Source: Armigeres subalbatus | Taxonomy: Eukaryota; Arthropoda; Insecta; Diptera; Culicidae | Direction: 5' to 3' | DNA length: 64,000 bases | Assembly (NCBI RefSeq): GCF_024139115.2 | Contig: NW_026942633.1 | Span: 32,936 to 96,935 of the forward strand | Part shown: piece after piece, positions 55,383-64,000 of the stretch | How positions within the stretch are numbered: the stretch's first letter is position 1 | How the letters are laid out: every line of letters begins with the position of its first letter | The notes under the pieces: model-generated | What the model saw: only the letters and a program-made list of their open reading frames with translations | Database searches by the model: none | Told to the model about the DNA's origin: nothing | Made by a program: the position numbers and the translations under genes

Positions 55383-57000
55383 ATTCACGAAAGTACGTAT
55401 TTTCATAGAAATTTGGTTTCTCTCCTCTGCAAAACGGAATTTCGGCTCCTCACTTTCAGAATAAAGTTTGAATTTTGTAGAATGGGCCTTGTAGAATGCA
55501 TGTGGGTTGTTGGATTTTATTTGGCACGTTCATTTGTTGTGAAAAACGGAATTTAATTCACAAAAGTACGTATTTTCATAGAAATTTGGTTTCTCTCCTC
55601 TGCAAAACGGAATTTCGGCTCCTCATTTTAAGAATAAAGTTTTAATTTTGTAGAATGGGCCTTGTAGAATGCATGTGGGTTGTTGAATTTCATTTGGAAC
55701 GTACATTTGTTGTGAAAAACGGAATTTCATTCACAAAAGTACGTATTTTCATAGAAATTTGGTTTCTCTCCTCTACAAAGCTGAATTTCGGCTCCTCACT
55801 TTTAGAATAAAGTTTGAATTTTGTAGAATGGTCCTTATAGAATGCATGTGGGTTGCTGGATTTCATTTGGCACGTTCATTTGTTGTGAAAAACGAATTCC
55901 ATTCACAAAAGTACGTATTTTCATAGAAATTTAGTTTCTCTCCTAAGCAAGGCTGAATTTCGGCTCCTCACTTTCAGAATAAAGTATGAATTTTGTAGAA
56001 TGGGCCTTGTAGAATGCATGTGGGTTGTTGAATTTCATTTGGCACGTACATTTGTTGTGAAAAACGGAATTTCATTCACAAAAGTACGTATTTTCATAGA
56101 AATTTGGTTTCTCTCCTCTGCAAAGCTGAATTTCGGCTCCTCACTTTCAGAATAAAGTATGAATTTTGTAGAATGGTCCTTATAGAATGCATGTGGGTTG
56201 CTGGATTTCATTTGGCACGTTCATTTGTTGTGAAAAACGGAATTCCATTCACAAAAGTACGTATTTTCATAGAAATTTGGTTTCTCTCCTCTACAAAGCT
56301 GAATTTCGGCTCCTCACTTTCAGAATAAAGTATGAATTTTGTAGAATGGGCCTTGTAGAATGCATGTGGGTTGTTGAATTTCATTTGGCACGTACATTTG
56401 TTGTGAAAAACGGAATTTCATTCACAAAAGTACGTATTTTCATAGGAATTTGGTTTCTCTCCTCTGCAAAGCTGAATTTCGGCTCCTCACTTTCAGAATA
56501 AAGTATGAATTTTGTAGAATGGTCCTTATAGAATGCATGTGGGTTGCTGGATTTCATTTGGCACGTTCATTTGTTGTGAAAAACGGAATTCCATTCACAA
56601 AAGTACGTATTTTCATAGAAATTTGGTTTCTCTCCTCTACAAAGCTGAATTTCGGCTCCTCACTTTCAGAATAAAGTATGAACTTTGTAGAATGGGCCTT
56701 GTAGAATGCATGTGGGTTGCTGGATTTCATTTGGCACGTTCATTTGTTGTGAAAAACGGAATTTAATTCACAAAAGTACGTCTTTTCATAGAAATTTGCT
56801 TTCTCTCCTCTGCAAAGCTAAATTTCGGCTCCTCACTTTCAGAATAAAGTTTGAATTTTGTAGAATGGGCCTTGTAGAATGCATGTGGGTTGTTGAATTT
56901 CATTTGGCACGTACATTTGTTGTGGAAAACGGAATTTCATTCACAAAAGTACGTATTTTCATAGAAATTTGGTTTCTCTCCTCTGCAAAGCTGAATTTCG
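55383..57000. repeat. Tandem satellite, 173-bp unit, about 9.4 copies
   Basis: The landmark AAAGTACGTATTTTCATAG recurs every 172-173 bp. Variant bases alternate: units with TTGTTGAATTTCATTTGGCA and ACGTACATT versus units with TTGCTGGATTTCATTTGGCA and ACGTTCATT. In the middle of the array these form a 346-bp dimer, so that 56104-56449 and 56450-56795 are nearly identical. The right edge ends abruptly at GGTACACC near 57000. Open frames in the array are by-products of the repeat. Confidence 0.95.
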
Positions 57001-57279
57001 GTACACCTTTCTACATAACTGGTACCAAATAGATTTTCGTGAAAAGTTCCTGCTGTTTAGAAAATCTGCGTTAGATGTCTTTCGCCATACAAACTTCAGG
57101 TGGTTAACTCATGCTGGCTATTTTTACATATACGTTAGGGACTGGATACGGCAGTGGCGGGTAGGAAACCAACCACTGTATTTGATTCATTGATTAATAT
57201 ATTAGTTTTGAAAATCCATCGAAAGATAAAGTTTGAACTCTTATATGATTTCGTGACGTGACGAAAATTTTCATTTTGC
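57001..57279. other. Spacer with repeat pieces
   Basis: No gene recognised. AAAATCCATCGAAAGATAAA near 57212 matches 22298-22317, so it is part of a dispersed repeat. Confidence 0.4.
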
Positions 57280-58384
57280 ATCCTGTATCCGAGCCCTCCC
57301 CTTAGACGTAGTTAACGTCGAAAAAAAAACCGACGCTATTGCAACATCTAAGCCGTTGTTGCCTGATCTGTGCATTGCGACACTATACTCCAATTAGAAC
57401 CTTTGGAGTAACCACGGCGTTTGAGGACGATATCGGACGGAGGGTAGGGTAGTTAAAGCGCCGGAATACCGGACGTTATGACCCCACCGGAACAACAGGG
57501 TCGACCTCAGCATTCAATGGATGAAGAAATATCAAACAAGAAGATCCTGTTTGGATCTTCCGGTAGTAGAAGCGCAACCCAAGTACCATTTAAAGTTTTA
57601 TAACGCTCTTGAAGACCATGATTTACTCTACAAGAGTGCTGGAAAACCAGCATAAAAACAAAATGTTACTAAGGAAGATATCAAGCCGGTGCTTCTTCGC
57701 AGGGCGTTTCTTCGAAAAGCGTTTCTCGTAAGTGGTGCTCGGGACGCATAGACGAAAACTTCTTTTCGGGAGTTAAGTCTTAGCTCTGCAGGCTGCTTTC
57801 TAGATACCCGTGAAATCTAGCCCGGCCGATAAGTTCCAGCAGACACAACGTTCTGGGACTCCCAAGCACTGCAACCTGAGGTGTTAGTCCTGCATCTTTT
57901 AGCATCTTCATCCAACTCTTGCTTCCGACCCTATCTCCGGGTCCAAGAATCATCCCTGTCTGACCACCCAACAATCTCCTGTTGAACCCAGTACCCCTTC
58001 CGAAGGACACAATCCCAATCCACAATCAGGCTTCTTCCCCTCTGACCAGCACAACTCGACTGGTACGTTGATCGCCCCTACCTTCCACCGTATCGGAACA
58101 AGATAGCTTGCTAGCTCCTTTCTCGACCCCTACACATCCGCTGAAGGTTGACTTCTGTCTGCAGTGGAACATCAGCGGATTGGGGAATAACCTTTCCACT
58201 CTGAAGCTATTAACGGACGACATCCCACCGTGGATCATTGGCCTGCAGGAGGTCAATCTGGTCGCACTTGACTACATAGATCGTTTCCTTGGAGGAAAGT
58301 ACAAGTGGACAATAAAGGTAGGTTCAAACAGTTCAGCATTTCGTGGCTATAGAAGACGAAGACCTCCCATAGTTGTCGAAGTCG
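57280..58384 (+). mobile_element. Non-LTR retrotransposon 5' part, truncated
   Basis: A GC-richer block with remnants of an ORF1-like Pro/Ser-rich region (near 57780-58100) is followed by the start of an endonuclease domain at 58130. The sequence stops inside that domain, where a SINE begins. No reverse transcriptase follows, so only the 5' part of the element is present. Confidence 0.5.
58108..58350 (+). pseudogene. Endonuclease N-terminal fragment of a non-LTR ORF2
   Basis: The frame has FCLQWNISGLGNNLSTLKLL and PPWIIGLQEVNL, the first strand and the catalytic-Glu (LQE) motif of AP-like endonucleases in jockey/I-type elements. It runs to GSNSSAFRGY and then changes to SINE-derived sequence. 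The remaining nuclease motifs are absent. Confidence 0.65.
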
Positions 58385-58515
58385 AAGCCCAGGGAAGTCG
58401 AGACCACTTCAAACCGGAAAGTGTCTAGGCACCGGAACCGGGAATCGAACCCAGCCACCCTCAGCATGGTCTTGCTTTATAGCACATCTTACCGCTAGGC
58501 TGAGGAGGGCCCCGT
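58385..58515 (-). repeat. tRNA-derived SINE
   Basis: On the minus strand the head reads CTCAGCCTAGCGGTAAGATG (A box region) and GGCTGGGTTCGATTCCCGG (B box), the layout of a tRNA-derived SINE. The body follows through TAGACACTTTCCGG. Related fragments are at 8241-8340 and about 9239-9258. Confidence 0.75.
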
Positions 58516-59619
58516 ATTGCCTGAAGTACTGTGCAGATTTATTTTTGGTATTCTACCACAAACCAACTTTTAGACCACCTATGAGGCATTCCACGGGGGC
58601 ATGTCAGTCGATCCTGAGCGACCATTTCGAAAATATTTGAAACTCTGCACAGTTTTTCAATTTCATCTAAATCGTCATTTTTCGATATCAAATCTTCATA
58701 TTGAGTCACGACTAACTTTCAAAAGGGTGTATGTGAAAATGGTTCAAAAATATTTAAAAAGCTGCACAGCAAAAACGGAATGTTCGATTGTTATGATTTT
58801 TTCAGCAAAGTTAGACAACTTAATGGTGATTCTTAAGAAAATGTGCACAGTAAAAAAATTTTTTTTGCCTTTAAAAATATCATTTTGTCACAAAACTCAA
58901 ATATCTCAAAACCCTATCTTTTTCGAACGTAATTTTTTAGGGAAAACGGTCCATTATATTAGCTATCTACCATAAAAATTTGGTGATGGTAAACTAATAA
59001 ACAAAAAGTTATGACATTTCAAACATTTCACAATTTTCACATTTATTAAAATAATTTTTTTCTGTGTAAGTTATTTCGAGAAATGCAGTTTGATGCAGAT
59101 TTTATTGTTAAGGGACGTGATTTAAACAAGTTGTTTTCATGATATTTTGATTTAATTATTCATAGCATCTATAAGAAACTTAGACACGATCCAGTGTTGT
59201 GATCAAAAGTATTGATAGTGTCATAATTTTCATTGCACGTGACTGGCGAAAAATTCTTTTAATAGTGTTGAAACCTGTTGATAATAACGTTGATAGAAAC
59301 ATATCAGAAATGTTATTTTTAAGACAAAAGCTGCAAAATCAAAGATTTATATACACGTGTACGTCTATAGTTTACCTGCAAAAAATATACCTCTTAGAGA
59401 ATAGACTTTATGATCGGGAGGAAACGGGTATCTTCAACAACAACAAATGCATGATAGGTACATATGTACCATGACAATGCTCACGAAAAAGCAAAAAAAT
59501 TACTACTACTAAGGTTGTTAAAGATCTTATAGTAATTTTTTCTTCAGTCAAGCAAATGACACCAAACTAGTCAGTAAAAACTTAAAAGTGATTTTGTTTA
59601 TTGAAATATTACGAACAAC

Positions 59620-62331
59620 ATGAGTAGCCGCTTTCTCAACTGTTGTAGGCCGTTTGATGGAAAAAAGTGCTGCCGTCTAAACGTTGACAAAAGAGCAATC
59701 TGTATATCATCGGTTGAGCAGAGCGCAGGAAGTTCGAAAACGACAGCAACTGAGGAATTGCCAGATGTATCGACAACAACTGAGGAATTACCAGAAGTAT
59801 TAAGTGCTGAGAGCCTTGCCACCGTACCATCAGCGAAATCTGTTTCAACAAATCAATCGGAAGATGAGTGTATCCAAAAGGTCAACATCGAACGCTTTAA
59901 CGAGGGCATAGCTGGGATAAAAGTGACTCCGATTAAATGGAGTAAGATGGACTACGTTTATTACCCGGAGAAAAATACCGTGAAATAAACGAAGCTGTAC
60001 GAAGAAACCTCTTCAAATTAGGACCTGATGATGTGGAAAATACAGACTACGATGAGGTAATTATAAATATGAAGGAAAGGTTCTCGAATGCAGCCACGAC
60101 AAGGAAAGAAAAATTATTGATTTTGTCGATGCTGCCAAGTTCGTGGTCTATTCAGGATGCCATTGATGAGTTCAAAACCAATAGAAATACAGTAAAAGAG
60201 GCAAAACAATTGAAGAATAACTGTCTTTCAACATTAACAGATGAGACAAAAGAAATAGTAGTTCAATATTTTGAAGATGACGAAGTAAGTCGAGCTATGC
60301 CTGGTCAAAAGATTACGTATCAGTAAAAAGATGGAAAGCGTCAAGCAATCCAAAAACGATTAATGATGACGACTTTGAAAGAAGCGTACACACGCTTCAA
60401 GGAAATTCACGATAATATTAAAATAGGTTTTTCCTCATTTGAAAGCCTTCGGCCAAGGCAATGTAAGCTTCTTTCCAATTCAGGAACACATAATGTGTGT
60501 GTGTGCACAACCCATGAGAATATTAATCTTATTTTACATAGTTTGAAAAGAATCAATTTAACAAAGGATATTAAAATGTTAACTGGTAGTCTTTTGTGTG
60601 AAAATACAACATCAAATTGCTATCTACGATCTTGTTCGGATTGTCCAGATTCTTCATCATTGGAAAATACTTCCCAAGTAGCACACGCAACATCCTTCTA
60701 AAAGCACCTTGTTTCTATTCAATTTCATTAAAGGCATTGGAAAAACATCAAAGCACGAAAAAGTTGCATCAAGATGTCAAAAATGTTCGAATTGTGATCA
60801 ATGTTTCATTAAAATTGCATTGCAGTACGTGTTTGACATTTGGAAACAAACAAACAAAGAATACTGCACTTCATGTTGCAAACACGAAACAAAATCATCA
60901 AGTTGCATATTTTTTACCACGTAACTTCAATGCGGCTTTCAAAATTTAATTGTTTGTTTAAATTAAGTTGCAGATAAGTTGAATGTGTCTTCATGTTTAA
61001 TTTAGCATCGTTCAACGTTTTGACAACTTACATTTTTTTCCTGTGATGGTGCAATCAAGTAACAGAAAACCCGGGTACAAAACTTCATAACCGTATGGTT
61101 TTTATGGTGAGTCAACATGCAGTCCCTTCGAAGTGTTGAATGGTGCTGTGGTAGAGTGAAGGACTATCAATCACAAGATCCATAAATCGAATCCAGTTTT
61201 ATATTTTTATTTTATTTTTTCCGCTGTAGTATTTTGCAACAATATTGCAATTTTACTGCAATCGAAGGATGTTTCCGTAGGCTCCACCTCTTGTGCTGTT
61301 TAGATTGCAAGAGAGTTATATTTGATGGCACATACGCAAAGATTGTTTCTTTCCGAATAGTTGCAACACAGTGAAATGTTCAGTAGTGAAACAATTTGTG
61401 CTGCTTGGGTTTATTCGCTGAGTTTGAAGAAAAATATATTGATCAGTTATCATTTGAGCAATGGGTGACCACGGATAGGTGTGACATAGAAACTATTGTA
61501 AAACCTGTAGATGAGTTTGTGTCATATTTTTGCTTGAAATTAGAAAGTTTAATCCCTCACGATTTCATTAAAACAGAACAATCCAGCTTTTTAAAAATAC
61601 GAAAATACATTACAAAATGGTGAATTTTAGTCATTTGTGATTTTTCTGAAAATTACAGCTTTGTATTGCAAGATGAAGTGCAGTCCCATCACTGGAACGT
61701 ACAACAAGCTACAATTCATCCATTCGTTATTTATTTTAATGGAAGTACGCAAATTGAACACTTAAGTTTTATTATAATTTCCGAAGATTTAAGACACGAT
61801 TCAGTATCCGTAAACTTGTTCATTGAAAACATGATTAACTTTTTACGAGTTGATAAGCATAAAGAAGTCAAACAGATATATTGCATGTCTGATGGAGAAG
61901 CGTCGCAGTACAAAACTCGTCAGAATTTTTCGAGCCTATGTCAATTCAAATCAATGTACGGAATTGATGCAGAATGGCATTTTTTTTGCTACATCACATG
62001 GCAAAGGTCCTTGTATTGATGCTATTGAGGAACAATAAAGCGCATGGCCACAAGAGCAAGTTTAGCCAAAGAACGTGAGCATCCAATTAAAACTGCGAAA
62101 GAACTTTTTGATTGGGCAAATCGTAGAAAAGAAAAAGATTTAACCAAATTATCATTTTGTTTTACTACTACTGAAGAGTACGAAATAAAGGCTTCAGAGC
62201 TCAGCGAGCAATTTAATAACGCGAAAACGATCCAAGGAACCCAAAAATTCCATTGTCGGAAAATAAAATTAAAGCAAAACTATACTCAAACTGTGCTGAT
62301 AATAATAATTCAAAAGTGTTCGATATTTTAA
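59620..62331 (+). pseudogene. DDE-like transposase, copy 2, interrupted
   Basis: The start at 59620 keeps an N-terminal MSSRFLNCCRPFDGKKCC segment, so this copy preserves the Cys-rich beginning that copy 1 lost. The candidate catalytic blocks CDFSENYS, CMSDGEASQYK and a frameshifted version of the GKGPC block are present. One residue differs in the second block (GEAS versus GAAS). Frameshifts at A/T runs occur near 59972, 60305, 61600 and 61980. The same nested element interrupts it at 60673. Copy 1 reads correctly at the first two of these positions. Confidence 0.75.
60673..61409. mobile_element. CCCAAG-ended element nested in transposase copy 2
   Basis: It has the same ends, the same TT duplication and the same insertion point as 14665-15402. 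The two nested copies are nearly identical, with single-base differences (for example TTGTTTC versus TTGATTC near the left end). Confidence 0.9.
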
Positions 62332-63315
62332 AAAAATTGAATAAAAATAAAAAAAAATAAGTATTAATAAACTGTTTTCATGATATCATAACCCATACCA
62401 AAATTCAAACCCAAAACTCTTAGAGTTTCTATAACAACATTGTGTAACTGCCACATTTAATTTAATACTTAGGATAATATTAATTCATTTTTATTTATTT
62501 ATACATATAATATTTATACATATAATATACATAATATCGATGAATACATAAATATGGAATATCATACAAACAACTTGTTTAACTCACGCAAGGCCCTTAA
62601 CAATAAAATCAGCATCAAACTGCGATTTTGAAAAAAAATACACGGAAATTTTTTTTTGTTTACTATATGTGAAAATTGTGAAATGTTTGAAATGTCATAA
62701 CTTTTTGTTTATTAGTTTACCATCACCAAATTTTATGGTAGATAGCTAATATAATGGACCGTTTTCCCTAAAAAATTACGTTCGAAAAAGATAGGGTTTT
62801 GAGATATTTGAGTTTTTGTGACAAAAATGATATTTTTAAAGGCAAAAAATTTTTTTTTACTGTGCACATTTTTTTAAGAATCACCATTTAGTTGTCTAAC
62901 TTTGCTGAAAAAATCATAACAATCGAACATTCCGTTTTTGCTGTGCAGCTTTTTAAATATTTTTGAACCATTTTCACATACACCCTTTTGCAAAGTTAGT
63001 CGTGACTCAATATGAAGATTTGATATCGAAAAATGACGATTTAGATGAAATTGAAAAACTGTGCAAAGTTTCAACTCAATAGAAAATCATGAATTAAAAA
63101 TTTTCTTAATTTTTGATGCTGTTGCTTGGAATCGCTCCTATGTTGTATGCTGCTGTGTCAAAGTGGACTAGTTACTGCAATACCAGAATATCTTATACAC
63201 TGGAACAAATTTCCAATAAATAATTTCTCATTTTAGATGAAAATCGTTGCAATCTTGTGTTGCTATGATTAGCTCCATGTATCCTTTTATTAGGTTGGGA
63301 TTAATTTGAATTGAG

Positions 63316-63725
63316 GGATGGCAATTAGCAGTACCTCTACTTCGCACGTAAGAATATCCGCAAACACACCTGGCAACATCCGAGTGCAGATACTTGCTCA
63401 CAGATAGACCACGTGCTGATCAACGGACGACATTTCTCGGATGTTATAGATGTAAGGTCCTTCAGAGGTCCGAACATTAACTCGAATCACTACCTTGTAG
63501 TTGCAAAAATTCGGGCGCGACTTTCCAGTGTCACGAATACACAAAACAGCAGAACGATGCGTTTCAATATCCAACGCTTGTCAGTTGAAGGACACACAGT
63601 ACCACCAGAAGCTCGACGAGCGGACATGAGATGTCACTGGAAACTGGGGGAACATCGCCCAAGATCGACGATTATGGAGCTCTACAATACGTCAGGCATA
63701 AGTGTATCGACGCTGTAACCAACCA
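63316..63725 (+). pseudogene. RTE-like endonuclease C-terminal fragment
   Basis: It encodes QIDHVLINGRHFSDVIDVRS and SNHYLVVAKIRARLSSVTNT, and is closely related to 19965-20260. In this copy the catalytic-region SDH motif reads SNH. It is a short piece embedded in the second Juan-like copy, without flanking RTE sequence. Confidence 0.7.
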
Positions 63726-64000
63726 GGTATCCAGGTAGGTGATTTGAATTGAAAAAGAATTATTAATGTCTTTATTAAGTCCATTAGTCTATGGATGACT
63801 GATCTCGTGTAAAAAATAGTAATTCCTACATGGCTCAATTCAACTAGTAGAAGAATCCTAGATGACCATGACAGAAGCAATTGCCCTAATCAAAATATTT
63901 AAAAAATATCATATCAAATAATGATGACACTGTTGATCTAACACGGAACACCTACTAGTCTATGAGTTTACCAAAAATAATGATCATCAATAATAAAAAT

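Larger units (their letters stand above)
58583..63137 (+). mobile_element. DNA transposon with long subterminal inverted repeats, copy 2 (Sola-like?)
   Basis: The element is 4555 bp, flanked by CTAT (58579-58582, 63138-63141), with the same termini GAGGCATTCC and GGAATCGCTC as copy 1. Subterminal inverted repeats lie at 58638-59041 and 62668-63073. Sequence is nearly identical to copy 1 throughout, differing mainly in A and T run lengths plus a few substitutions. It sits in a different position of another Juan-like element, so it is an independent insertion and not a segmental duplication. Confidence 0.92.
58540..64000 (+). mobile_element. Second Juan-like copy, decayed, interrupted twice
   Basis: Left of the DNA transposon, ACCAACTTTTAGACCACCTAT, and right of it, GTTGTATGCTGCTGTGTC, together match the FRPAMLYAV region of the first Juan-like element at 17932-17965. 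From 63145 the C-terminal coding region continues in damaged form. An RTE-like piece interrupts at about 63316-63725. Juan-like 3' UTR (TAATTCCTACATGG) resumes at about 63815 and runs to the window end. It is more diverged than the first copy. Confidence 0.75.

Noticed and set aside
56104..57032. Repeated protein of 74-108 residues with conserved sequence
   Set aside because: It is the satellite read in one frame: 173 is not a multiple of three, so frames break at each monomer junction and merely recur every dimer.

Overview
The window looks like a repeat-dominated eukaryotic chromosome segment, most likely from a culicine (Aedes-type) mosquito. The case rests on a Juan-like jockey-clade retrotransposon, several tRNA-derived SINE fragments, RTE-like, R1-like and Mag-like retroelements, dense MITEs, and one intact insect odorant-binding-protein gene with a short intron. 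Species assignment is inference. There is no sign of bacterial gene organisation, rRNA, CRISPR or operons, and nearly all long reading frames are broken transposon remnants.

Layout. 1-5.4 kb: a decayed R1-like element, a PHD-finger fragment and an 11-bp minisatellite. 5.4-9 kb: nested MITEs (TA, TTAA and other duplications). 9-18.4 kb: a Juan-like element split by a 4.6-kb DNA transposon that carries its own nested element. 18.4-28 kb: RTE-like fragments in both orientations plus MITEs. 29.6-30.1 kb: the odorant-binding-protein gene on the minus strand. 30.9-37 kb: three copies of a foldback-like family whose ends are arrays of CCCCGAAT-type repeats, one copy inserted inside another. 37-41.9 kb: an RTE-like fragment split by a defective Mag-like Ty3/gypsy element with very short LTRs. 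42.4-46.7 kb: a stack of DNA elements nested up to four deep. 46.7-55 kb: old repeats, a non-LTR remnant and a possible histone-gene remnant. 55.4-57 kb: a 173-bp satellite with partial 346-bp higher-order structure. 57.3-64 kb: a retroelement fragment, a SINE, and a second copy of the 4.6-kb transposon inside a second Juan-like copy.

The main result is two structurally parallel DNA transposons at 12540-17137 and 58583-63137. Each has a clean 4-bp target duplication (ATTA, CTAT), about 405-bp subterminal inverted repeats and a DDE-like transposase interrupted at the same place by a 738-bp element. That nested element shares ends with short MITEs elsewhere in the window. Size, 4-bp duplication and GAG termini suggest a Sola-type superfamily, which I could not confirm without a search. 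Many differences between the two copies are homopolymer-length changes, so some apparent frameshifts may be sequencing error.

The transposable elements do not form a pathway. Their nesting gives a relative chronology. The only apparently functional host gene is the odorant-binding protein.
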